Source of the DNA: JAAZFZ01 sp035647435
Lineage (GTDB): Bacteria; Bacillota; Clostridia; Oscillospirales; Acutalibacteraceae
Reading direction: 5' to 3'
DNA length: 5,474 bases
Assembly: GCA_035647435.1 (NCBI GenBank)
Contig: DASRNM010000030.1
Span: forward strand, 1 to 5,474
Every line of letters begins with the position of its first letter. Within the stretch, counting starts at the first letter, position 1. The position numbers and the translations under genes were made by a program. The notes under the pieces were generated by a model. The model was not told the DNA's origin. It made no database searches and saw nothing but the letters and a program-made list of their open reading frames with translations. Below are positions 1 through 5,437 of this stretch, piece after piece.

Positions 1-134
1 ATATTATATTGTGTAATAATAATAATATAATATAAATGTCAATTTTTCATATAAACAGTATGATTCCCTCTAAAATTACCGAACGAATAATGTCTTAACA
101 TATATTTGGATATAATCGTTGAAGGTTTTCAACA

Positions 135-163
135 TTGACATTTTATTCCTGAAAGGGTAAACT
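135..163 (+). promoter_or_regulatory. Probable sigma-A-type promoter of the metallophosphoesterase gene
   Basis: A perfect TTGACA (135-140) is followed after 17 bases by TAAACT (158-163), which matches four of six positions of the -10 consensus. Transcription would begin near 170, giving a leader of about 22 bases that contains the ribosome site GGGGTGAT at 181-188. A perfect TATAAT also lies at 111-116 but has no good -35 box at the right distance, so it is the weaker alternative. The rest of 1-134 is very AT-rich with no recognisable gene. Confidence 0.45.
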
Positions 164-191
164 ATTAGTATATATTTTTAGGGGTGATGAT

Positions 192-1409
192 ATGAAATTT
201 ATACCAAAGATTCGATTTGTTGTCATGAGCGACGTACATTATAAGGACAAGCATACCGTTGAGCGTGACAGATTTAAACTTGCCATGAAGGCAGCATATG
301 AATATTCAGAAAAATCTCCGTTATACAAGTCGCTTGACGCTTTGTTTGTGGTTGGCGATTTTTCAGATAGCGGCTCTGAGACTCAAATGCAAGCGTTCAA
401 GAAATCGCTTGATGAAAATGTAAAAAAAGGCACTGATATAACATTAAGCGCCGCAAGCCATGAATTTTCAAAAAGCAATGGTGGAGAAGAAGCGGCCATT
501 GAAAAAATTAACCGAATTTACGCAATGAAACCTGATGTTGCAAAGGTTATAAATGGATTTCATTTTATTTCGTTGTCCACAACCAATGGGTGCAGGTTTG
601 ATGATGCAAAAAGATCCTTTGCGGCAGATAGTTTGAAAGAGGCTGCAGCTGATGACCCCAAAAAACCTATATTCTTCTTTCAACACCCTCATATCAGCGG
701 GACAGTTTATGGTAGCATCAACTGGGGGGAGGATGAATTAACAGACATTTTAATGAATTATCCTCAAATAATTGATTTTTCAGGGCATTCTCATGCGCCA
801 ATAAATGATCCACGGTCTATTCATCAAAAATATTTTACTTCGCTTGGTACAGGAACTCTTAGTTATTTTGAGCTAGATGAGTTTGATAAGGTATATGGCA
901 CCTTACCCCCAAGAAAAGAAAATGCCGCACAAATGCTTATTGTTGAGGCAGACGAAAACAACCGTGTTCGTGTTTACCCTTATGACCTAATTAGCAAAAA
1001 CTTTTTCCCGTTTGTTTGGAAAATTGATGAGCCCAGCGACCCATCAACATTTATTTATACTGACGAAAGATACAATACAACAATAAAGCCCTATTTCAAA
1101 AAGGATGTTGCAATCAATTTTAGCGATATCTCTTCAGATAGATGCACCATCACCTTTGAACAGGCAGCAATAAAAACTGAATATGTTAATGATTACTACA
1201 TTGTTGTTAAAAAATCACAGACGGGAACAATCTCAAAGCAGATTTCAATATGGTCGGAGTACTATTTTTATGATATGCCCAAAACAATTTCACAAGTTAT
1301 TGATGGTTTAGAGGCAAACACACGGTATGACATTGAAATACATGCAAATGGCTTTTGGAAAAATCGTTCTGACCAGCCTTTGAAGAGTTCATTTAGCACA
1401 AAAGCTTAG
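192..1409 (+). CDS. Calcineurin-like metallophosphoesterase with FnIII-like C-terminal domain
   Basis: This 405-residue protein is a predicted binuclear-metal phosphoesterase; its substrate cannot be read from the sequence. The family motifs occur in order: D14-V-H16, G55-D56-F-S-D59, H90-E91, H165 in QHPH, and G198-H-S-H201. The third motif is unusual: the normal GNH(D/E) reads ASHE (88-91), so the metal-bridging Asn is Ser while the catalytic-type His is kept. Residues from about 305 to 405 look like a fibronectin type III-like beta domain, with the signature GLEANTRY (372-379) and a closing FSTKA; similar C-terminal domains are known on clostridial and Bacillus phosphoesterases. There is no signal peptide or membrane segment, so it is probably cytoplasmic. 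The start is fixed by GGGGTGAT three bases upstream of ATG. It appears to be transcribed alone. The fold is secure; full catalytic activity is not. Confidence 0.88.
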   Translation: MKFIPKIRFVVMSDVHYKDKHTVERDRFKLAMKAAYEYSEKSPLYKSLDALFVVGDFSDSGSETQMQAFKKSLDENVKKGTDITLSAASHEFSKSNGGEEAAIEKINRIYAMKPDVAKVINGFHFISLSTTNGCRFDDAKRSFAADSLKEAAADDPKKPIFFFQHPHISGTVYGSINWGEDELTDILMNYPQIIDFSGHSHAPINDPRSIHQKYFTSLGTGTLSYFELDEFDKVYGTLPPRKENAAQMLIVEADENNRVRVYPYDLISKNFFPFVWKIDEPSDPSTFIYTDERYNTTIKPYFKKDVAINFSDISSDRCTITFEQAAIKTEYVNDYYIVVKKSQTGTISKQISIWSEYYFYDMPKTISQVIDGLEANTRYDIEIHANGFWKNRSDQPLKSSFSTKA

Positions 1410-1472
1410 TTTGTCTGTAAAGTTAAATTAGTTTACAAAAGCATGATTTAAACATAGAAGCGTTGTCTATCA

Positions 1473-1491
1473 ATATTATTTAGCATAATAT
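1473..1491. repeat. Short AT-rich inverted repeat downstream of the phosphoesterase gene
   Basis: ATATTAT (1473-1479) and ATAATAT (1485-1491) form a perfect 7-bp stem with a five-base loop TTAGC. It lies 10 bases before the much stronger hairpin at 1502. Arms made only of A and T are common by chance in DNA of this composition, so no function is assigned. Confidence 0.3.
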
Positions 1492-1501
1492 GGATATTAA
1501 A

Positions 1502-1544
1502 ATCAATCAGCGTGTAAAGATAATTGCTTTGCACGCTGATTGAT
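1502..1544 (+). other. 18-bp RNA hairpin between the phosphoesterase and the small basic ORF
   Basis: Bases 1502-1519 pair with 1527-1544 around a seven-base loop (ATAATTG). All 18 positions pair in plus-strand RNA, with one U-G wobble (1515 with 1531); in minus-strand RNA that position would be an A-C mismatch, so the element reads as plus-strand. It begins 92 bases after the phosphoesterase stop. The only U-run (1558-1562) starts 13 bases beyond the stem, too far for a standard intrinsic terminator. It may be a weak or factor-assisted terminator, a 3'-end stabiliser, or a leader structure for the ORF at 1634. I recognise no riboswitch class here. The remainder of 1410-1633 shows no gene and no clear promoter. 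Confidence 0.6.
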
Positions 1545-1622
1545 AACTAAAGGTGAATTTTTGATTGTTTATGTGTAATCTACTCAATTATAGGAATAAT
1601 ACTATTTATAAAAATGCATTTT

Positions 1623-1630
1623 GAGGTGAT
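1623..1630 (+). promoter_or_regulatory. Ribosome binding site deciding a TTG start
   Basis: GAGGTGAT lies three bases upstream of TTG at 1634. It is the same site, in the same position, as the one before the TTG of lepA (2748-2755). This selects TTG 1634 over the later in-frame ATG at 1649, which has no ribosome site of its own. Confidence 0.6.
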
Positions 1631-1633
1631 TGA

Positions 1634-1759
1634 TTGGCTAAAAAGCACATGAAAAGAATTGACCCGAGAAACCCTAAGCGCACACAATCGAACCATAAAC
1701 AAAATATTCCCAAAAACGAAACAGAACCTGTTGTGCAGGAAGGGAAAAAAAGAAAATGA
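1634..1759 (+). CDS. Small basic hypothetical protein, 41 residues
   Basis: I do not recognise the family. The frame runs from TTG at 1634 to TGA at 1757-1759. The product begins MAKKHMKRIDPRNPKR and ends EGKKRK. It holds 13 Lys/Arg against 4 Asp/Glu, is rich in Asn, Gln and Pro, and has no hydrophobic stretch, signal peptide or cysteine. It is therefore likely soluble and largely disordered, and could bind nucleic acid or the ribosome, though that is only inference from charge. The main support is the ribosome site GAGGTGAT, placed exactly as for lepA. The 18-bp hairpin at 1502 lies upstream, and the secreted-protein gene converges from the right. An internal ATG at 1649 would give a 36-residue product. 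Confidence 0.55.
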   Translation: MAKKHMKRIDPRNPKRTQSNHKQNIPKNETEPVVQEGKKRK

Positions 1760-1771
1760 AAAAACTGATAG

Positions 1772-1801
1772 AAAAGAGCCGCCAGTTAAAACTGACGGCT
1801 C
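1772..1801 (-). terminator. Intrinsic terminator of the secreted-protein gene
   Basis: The arms are 1776-1786 and 1791-1801 with a four-base loop, giving an 11-bp stem. Position 1782/1795 is a G-U pair in minus-strand RNA but a C-A mismatch in plus-strand RNA. In the minus direction the stem is followed at once by UUUU and, after a short gap, more U residues. Both facts assign it to the minus strand, ending the transcript of the gene whose stop codon is at 1839-1841. It also separates that gene from the convergent small ORF. Confidence 0.75.
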
Positions 1802-1838
1802 AAAACAGTTTATTGATTTATAATACTCTTATGGTTTC

Positions 1839-2486
1839 TTATGCAATTGGTGAATCAATAACTCCCCAAACTCCAAGCCATTCCATTATTTTTGCAACAG
1901 TTTCTCCTAAGATGCCCATGAGGAAATTTGCGGCCTCTTTAAGATAACCAATGATGATCTCAATAATTGTTGGCTCTTCAACTACAGGCTCTGGGAAAGG
2001 ATCATCAGCGTCTTCAGCCCAAACAGCTTCAAGTGTTAATTGAAAGCCCATATTGGTATGCTCGCAAAAAGTTACTTTCCAACCTTCTAATACGCAGTGC
2101 TCGATTTCGTAGTCAATTGCCACATCATTAATTCTTACATAAGAATCATCAACGAGTTTCAATCCGTTTGAAAGTGAGCCGATGTCTTTTATTTCAAAGC
2201 CGGTTGGGAGAGGGGGAGCAAACTCTTCATAATACTCATAGTCCTCAGTGCTAGTGCCATAATATTGCTCTTCATAAATATCAAAGGCACCCCCGTAGTA
2301 TTTGATTTGGGCTCCAGCTCCTGATGCTGTAGCGTAATAATACTTAATTATGTCGCCTGGGTAAAGCATGGTGTCTACTTCGATTGTTTCTCTGCGGCCT
2401 ACAAAATGCTCTTCAGCGGATACGCCGAGCGATAAAAAGCTCATTGAAAGAACAAATACAAGAGCAATTGCAATAACTTTTTTCAT
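1839..2486 (-). CDS. Secreted acidic Tyr-rich protein with C-terminal amphipathic helix, function unknown
   Basis: I do not recognise a named family. The 215-residue product starts with a clear signal peptide: MKK, a hydrophobic core (4-22), and VSA before EE as the likely cleavage site after residue 24. The mature part is probably beta-rich. It includes YPGDIIKYYY (42-51) and an acidic, tyrosine-heavy stretch (69-89). Cys131 and Cys141 could form a disulfide. EGW (134-136) and LTLEAVW (150-156) recall the end of InlB B-repeat/Flg_new surface modules, but one copy is not enough to assign one. An acidic, Pro-containing linker (158-172) leads to an amphipathic to hydrophobic helix (173-205) that could associate with membrane or oligomerise. 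There is no LPXTG anchor or lipobox. AGGAGG (2494-2499) lies seven bases before the ATG. Promoter and terminator are both identifiable, so it is a single-gene unit. Confidence 0.85.
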   Translation of the reverse strand: MKKVIAIALVFVLSMSFLSLGVSAEEHFVGRRETIEVDTMLYPGDIIKYYYATASGAGAQIKYYGGAFDIYEEQYYGTSTEDYEYYEEFAPPLPTGFEIKDIGSLSNGLKLVDDSYVRINDVAIDYEIEHCVLEGWKVTFCEHTNMGFQLTLEAVWAEDADDPFPEPVVEEPTIIEIIIGYLKEAANFLMGILGETVAKIMEWLGVWGVIDSPIA

Positions 2487-2520
2487 TATTTTTCCTCCTA
2501 TTATATTTTTTAAACCTTGC

Positions 2521-2550
2521 CTATGTAATTCACATAGTACACGTGTCTAT
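2521..2550. promoter_or_regulatory. Operator-like dyads at the start of the secreted-protein transcript
   Basis: Two overlapping inverted repeats lie directly downstream of the -10 box of the minus-strand promoter. CTATGT (2521-2526) and ACATAG (2532-2537) are separated by five bases. ACACGTGT (2539-2546) is a perfect palindrome flanked by ATAG and CTAT, offset by one base. The predicted transcription start, near 2544, lies inside the second dyad, a position where a bound repressor would block transcription. The position is suggestive, but no regulator family is recognised. Confidence 0.35.
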
Positions 2551-2579
2551 ATTTTACTATGATTTTGAAATATATTCAA
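2551..2579 (-). promoter_or_regulatory. Sigma-A-type promoter of the secreted-protein gene
   Basis: Read on the minus strand, TTGAAT (2579-2574) is followed after exactly 17 bases by TAAAAT (2556-2551). These match four and five of the six consensus positions. Transcription would begin near 2544, leaving a leader of about 57 bases that contains the dyads and AGGAGG. Confidence 0.6.
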
Positions 2580-2589
2580 GTGTTTTTTC

Positions 2590-2607
2590 TAAAATTTATA
2601 AATTTTA
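2590..2607. repeat. Perfect 18-bp AT palindrome in the divergent intergenic region
   Basis: TAAAATTTATAAATTTTA reads the same on both strands. It lies just upstream of the -35 box of the minus-strand promoter, where an UP element or regulator site would sit. A second dyad, TTCTAA-N6-TTAGAA (2624-2641), follows, and the ten-base string TTTTTCTAAA occurs at 2584 and 2621. The very high A+T content makes chance palindromes more likely. Confidence 0.35.
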
Positions 2608-2662
2608 TAGAACAACAATATTTTTCTAAATTATGTTAGAAGTTTTATTCTAATTTCAAAGC

Positions 2663-2692
2663 TTGTAAAGCAGGGTGAAGTTATGGTAAAAT
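2663..2692 (+). promoter_or_regulatory. Probable lepA promoter with extended -10
   Basis: TTGTAA (2663-2668) is followed after 18 bases by TAAAAT (2687-2692), preceded by TGG (2684-2686), which fits the TGN extended -10 element. Transcription would begin near 2699, giving a leader of about 60 bases. That leader contains a small AGTTC/GAACT inverted repeat (2715-2731) and the ribosome site. Confidence 0.55.
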
Positions 2693-2747
2693 GGCTAAAC
2701 GGTCAAAAAAATTAAGTTCAAAAAACGAACTGATTATTAAAAACATT

Positions 2748-2755
2748 GAGGTGAT
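2748..2755 (+). promoter_or_regulatory. Ribosome binding site deciding the lepA TTG start
   Basis: GAGGTGAT lies three bases before TTG at 2759. The protein read from there begins MPIKKENIRNF and reaches the GTPase P-loop at residue 15, which is normal for LepA. The next in-frame ATG codons fall inside the G domain, so TTG is the only sensible start. Confidence 0.85.
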
Positions 2756-2758
2756 AAT

Positions 2759-4567
2759 TTGCCTATTAAAAAGGAAAATATAAGAAATTTTTGTATTATA
2801 GCACACATTGACCATGGCAAATCGACTCTGGCAGACAGGTTGCTAGAGATGACGCAAGCTGTAGCTGGGCGTGAAATGGTGGCGCAACTTCTCGATAAGA
2901 TGGATTTGGAGCGAGAGAGAGGTATTACAATCAAAGCTCATGCCGTTAAGCTTGATTATAAGGCAAAAGACGGTCAGGTCTATGCTCTTAATTTAATTGA
3001 TACACCCGGCCATGTGGACTTTAACTATGAGGTTTCCCGTTCCTTGGCGGCATGTGAGGGAGCTGTGCTGGTTGTTGACGCTTCGCAGGGGATAGAGGCG
3101 CAGACGCTTGCAAACACTTATTTAGCCCTTGACCATAATCTTGACTTGATACCAGTTATCAACAAGATAGACCTTCCCGCAGCTGACCCCGAGGCAATTT
3201 CAGCTGAAATTGAAGAGGTGATAGGTCTTGATTGCTCAAATGCGCCTAGGGTTTCGGCCAAAACGGGCGAAAACATTGAACAGGTTCTTGAAAGAATCGT
3301 CAGTGATATTCCGGCTCCGAAAGCAAGGGATGATGCTCCGCTTCGTGCATTGATTTTTGACAGTGTTTATGACAGCTACAAGGGCGTCATTGTCTATGTC
3401 CGAATTATGGAGGGGCAAGTCAAGGCAAACGATATAATGAAGATGATGGCTACGGAAGCAGAGTTTAATGTTGTCGAGGTTGGTTATATGAGAGCCACAC
3501 ATACACAGCCGGTTGATGTTTTGACAGCCGGTGAGGTCGGTTATATTACAGCTTCGATAAAAACTGTAAACGATGCACGCGTGGGTGATACGATAACCCT
3601 TGCGAAAAGACCTGCAGAAAAACCCTTGCCGGGTTATAGAAAGGTTAACCCCATGGTTTTCTGTGGCGTTTATCCTTCGGACGGTGGGGACTATGAAAAC
3701 CTTCGAGATGCACTTGAAAAACTTCAGCTTAATGATGCATCCTTGACCTATGAGCCTGAAACTTCAGGAGCATTAGGGTTTGGGTACAGGTGTGGCTTTT
3801 TGGGGCTGCTACATCTTGAAATTGTTCAAGAAAGGCTTGAGAGGGAATATGACCTTAACCTTGTCACAACCATACCGAGCGTTATTTATAAAGTGCACAT
3901 GTCAAACGGAGATGTTGAGCAAATTGACAACCCGACACATTACCCCGACCCTGCACAAATTGAGCATTGCGAGGAGCCGTTCACATCCTCTCATATATAT
4001 GCACCTTCTGAATTTGTCGGCACTATAATGGATTTATGCCAAGAACGACGAGGAGTTTTCAAGGACATGACATACTTATCAGCCGATAGGGTTGACATCC
4101 ATTATGAACTCCCGTTGAATGAAATTATCTACGACTTTTTTGATTCGCTCAAGTCGAGAACGAAAGGCTATGCCTCATTTGATTATGAAATGACGGAGTA
4201 TCGCCGTTCCAACCTTGTGAAGCTTGATGTTATGCTCAACGGTGAGGTGATTGATGCACTTTCATTTATAATTCATTCTGAGAAAGCATACGGCAGAGCA
4301 AGAAAAATTGCCGAAAAGCTAAAGGATAATATACACAGGCAGATGTTTGAGATACCAATTCAAATAGGTATCGGTGGCAAAATTATTGCGAGAGAAACTG
4401 TCAAAGCGATGCGAAAAGATGTGCTTGCAAAGTGCTATGGTGGCGATATTTCAAGAAAGAAAAAATTGCTTGAAAAGCAAAAAGAAGGCAAAAAGCGTAT
4501 GCGCCAGTTCGGTTCTGTCGAAGTTCCTCAAGAGGCTTTTATGGCGGTTCTGAAGCTTGATGAGTAA
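2759..4567 (+). CDS. lepA: Elongation factor 4 (LepA), ribosome-associated translational GTPase
   Basis: LepA (EF4) is a cytoplasmic GTPase related to EF-G that binds the ribosome. It has been described as a back-translocase and as a factor in initiation or 30S biogenesis, and is needed mainly under stress. At 602 residues it has the usual length. The G-domain motifs are all intact: G1 AHIDHGKST (15-23), G2 RGITIK (54-59), G3 DTPGH (81-85), G4 NKID (135-138) and G5 SAKTG (166-170). EF-G-like domains II, III and V follow. The LepA-specific C-terminal domain is complete and carries the typical basic segment ISRKKKLLEKQKEGKKRMRQ before the end VLKLDE. It starts at TTG with a strong ribosome site and ends with tandem TAA codons. 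It seems monocistronic, with its own promoter and terminator, and hemW does not follow as it does in many Firmicutes. Confidence 0.98.
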   Translation: MPIKKENIRNFCIIAHIDHGKSTLADRLLEMTQAVAGREMVAQLLDKMDLERERGITIKAHAVKLDYKAKDGQVYALNLIDTPGHVDFNYEVSRSLAACEGAVLVVDASQGIEAQTLANTYLALDHNLDLIPVINKIDLPAADPEAISAEIEEVIGLDCSNAPRVSAKTGENIEQVLERIVSDIPAPKARDDAPLRALIFDSVYDSYKGVIVYVRIMEGQVKANDIMKMMATEAEFNVVEVGYMRATHTQPVDVLTAGEVGYITASIKTVNDARVGDTITLAKRPAEKPLPGYRKVNPMVFCGVYPSDGGDYENLRDALEKLQLNDASLTYEPETSGALGFGYRCGFLGLLHLEIVQERLEREYDLNLVTTIPSVIYKVHMSNGDVEQIDNPTHYPDPAQIEHCEEPFTSSHIYAPSEFVGTIMDLCQERRGVFKDMTYLSADRVDIHYELPLNEIIYDFFDSLKSRTKGYASFDYEMTEYRRSNLVKLDVMLNGEVIDALSFIIHSEKAYGRARKIAEKLKDNIHRQMFEIPIQIGIGGKIIARETVKAMRKDVLAKCYGGDISRKKKLLEKQKEGKKRMRQFGSVEVPQEAFMAVLKLDE

Positions 4568-4577
4568 TAAACAAATA

Positions 4578-4618
4578 AAAGGGAACGATACAAAGTTTTT
4601 CGTTCCCTTTGCATTTTT
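4578..4618 (+). terminator. Intrinsic terminator of lepA
   Basis: AAAGGGAACGA (4578-4588) pairs perfectly with TCGTTCCCTTT (4600-4610) around an 11-base loop. A five-T run follows at 4614-4618. The stem begins 10 bases after the lepA stop, so it ends the lepA transcript before the flavoprotein gene. Confidence 0.9.
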
Positions 4619-4696
4619 AAGGCATAATAAAGCATTTTATATCATATATTATATATTTAGCAACATGAATTAAACATAACAGAAGGGGAGACGAGC

Positions 4697-5323
4697 ATGA
4701 AGGTTTTATTGATTAACGGCAGCCCGCACGAAAAAGGCTGCACATACACAGCGTTGAAGGAAATTACTAAAGAGTTTGAGAAAAATGACATTGACTTTGA
4801 AATTGTTCAGATAGGCAAAGGGCCGATAAGGGCATGCAATGCTTGCTTAACCTGTTTAAAAATGGGCAAAGACCAGTGCGTTTTTGATGACGACATTGCC
4901 AACGAAGTAATAAACAAAATTAAACAGAGCAATGCGCTGATTGTAGGCACCCCCGTCTATTATTCAGGAATAAGCGGCCAGACTAAATCTTTGCTTGATA
5001 GAGTGTTTTTTGCAGGGAATGGTTTTGAGAACAAACTCGGTGCAAGTGTCGTTAGTTGCAGGAGGGGCGGTGCAAGCTCAACCTATGACCAGCTCAATCA
5101 TTACTTTACAATAAGTAATATGCACATTGTAGGCTCACAGTATTGGAACCAGGTTCACGGCTCAAATGCAACTGAAGTTGTTAAGGATGAAGAGGGACTT
5201 CAAACAATGAGAACCCTAGGCACAAACATGTCATGGTTACTTAAATGTATTGAGCAAGGGGATAAAAACAACATTCCTAGACCTGTTTATGAAAAGAAAA
5301 TTCGCACAAGCTTTATAAGATAA
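4697..5323 (+). CDS. NADPH-dependent FMN reductase-family flavoprotein with Isf-like cysteine cluster
   Basis: This 208-residue cytoplasmic protein has the flavodoxin-like fold of the FMN reductase family (FMN_red). The FMN phosphate loop is NGSPHEKGCT (7-16), and the second flavin loop is PVYYSGISG (86-94), followed by TKSLLDR. Between them lies C47-x2-C50-x2-C53-x7-C61. This resembles the compact cysteine motif of archaeal and clostridial iron-sulfur flavoproteins (Isf), which bind a 4Fe-4S cluster next to FMN. RRGGASSTYDQL (122-133) is also typical of the family. It probably transfers electrons from a ferredoxin or NAD(P)H to a small acceptor; the true partner is unknown. AAGGGGAG (4683-4690) lies six bases before the ATG. 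Upstream, 4619-4680 is AT-rich with several -10-like strings but no clear -35 box. Two hairpins follow the stop. Confidence 0.9.
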   Translation: MKVLLINGSPHEKGCTYTALKEITKEFEKNDIDFEIVQIGKGPIRACNACLTCLKMGKDQCVFDDDIANEVINKIKQSNALIVGTPVYYSGISGQTKSLLDRVFFAGNGFENKLGASVVSCRRGGASSTYDQLNHYFTISNMHIVGSQYWNQVHGSNATEVVKDEEGLQTMRTLGTNMSWLLKCIEQGDKNNIPRPVYEKKIRTSFIR

Positions 5324-5336
5324 TAAATAAAGCAAA

Positions 5337-5368
5337 CACCGTGCCTCTCTTATTAAAGAGGCACGGTG
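5337..5368. terminator. GC-rich hairpin after the flavoprotein gene, U-rich tail only on the minus strand
   Basis: CACCGTGCCTCT (5337-5348) pairs perfectly with AGAGGCACGGTG (5357-5368) around an eight-base loop. The stem begins 13 bases after the flavoprotein stop. In plus-strand RNA it is followed by ACAGCCTG, with no U-run. In minus-strand RNA it is followed by a U-rich stretch (UUUGCUUUAUUUAUU). By shape it is a minus-strand terminator, or a bidirectional barrier working together with the next hairpin. Confidence 0.6.
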
Positions 5369-5379
5369 ACAGCCTGTAG

Positions 5380-5417
5380 ACAAAGTCCGCCTTTCGAGGT
5401 GGATTTTGTTGTATTCT
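5380..5417 (+). terminator. UUCG-loop hairpin, probable plus-strand terminator of the flavoprotein gene
   Basis: Bases 5380-5392 pair with 5397-5409 in plus-strand RNA, including two G-U wobbles, around a UUCG loop (5393-5396). The 3' arm ends in TTTTGT and is followed by TGTATTCT. The wobbles would be A-C mismatches on the other strand, so the element belongs to the plus strand. With the preceding hairpin it forms a tandem pair. Confidence 0.6.
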
Positions 5418-5437
5418 AAGGGCAAAAGTGGTATAAT
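5409..5437 (+). promoter_or_regulatory. Strong extended -10 promoter for a gene beyond the right edge
   Basis: TTGTAT (5409-5414) and a perfect TATAAT (5432-5437) are 17 bases apart, and TGG at 5429-5431 provides the extended -10 element. Transcription would begin near 5444. The -35 box overlaps the tail of the preceding hairpin. No start codon is evident before 5474, but the window ends in GGTG, which matches the start of the GGTGAT ribosome sites seen elsewhere here. Confidence 0.65.

Noticed and set aside
1..33. AT-only inverted repeat, ATATTATATT (1-10) with AATATAATAT (24-33)
   Set aside because: The arms are perfect, but in sequence this AT-rich such repeats arise easily. There is no U-run placed as in a terminator, and the left context is missing.
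1410..1633. A riboswitch or small RNA in the gap after the phosphoesterase gene
   Set aside because: The hairpins are real, but no known riboswitch core, T-box motif or flanking promoter and terminator pair is visible, so an RNA gene call is not supported.
1756..1947. A plus-strand frame of 63 codons whose ATG overlaps the TGA of the small ORF
   Set aside because: It runs through the minus-strand terminator and then antisense to the secreted-protein gene. The ATG overlap is coincidental and there is no separate ribosome site.
2691..2783. A 30-codon frame beginning ATGGCTAAACGG and overlapping the lepA start
   Set aside because: Its ATG lies inside the -10 box of the probable lepA promoter, upstream of the expected transcript start, and its ribosome site is too distant. 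The same objection applies to a 10-codon frame at 2683-2715.
3236..3502. Minus-strand open frame within lepA, and similar frames at 468-692, 2737-2934 and 5237-5425
   Set aside because: They lie antisense to well-supported genes or over terminators, show no family features, and lack ribosome sites in the right place.
3780..4028. Plus-strand open frame of 82 codons inside lepA
   Set aside because: It is an out-of-frame reading of an intact, conserved LepA region with no independent support.
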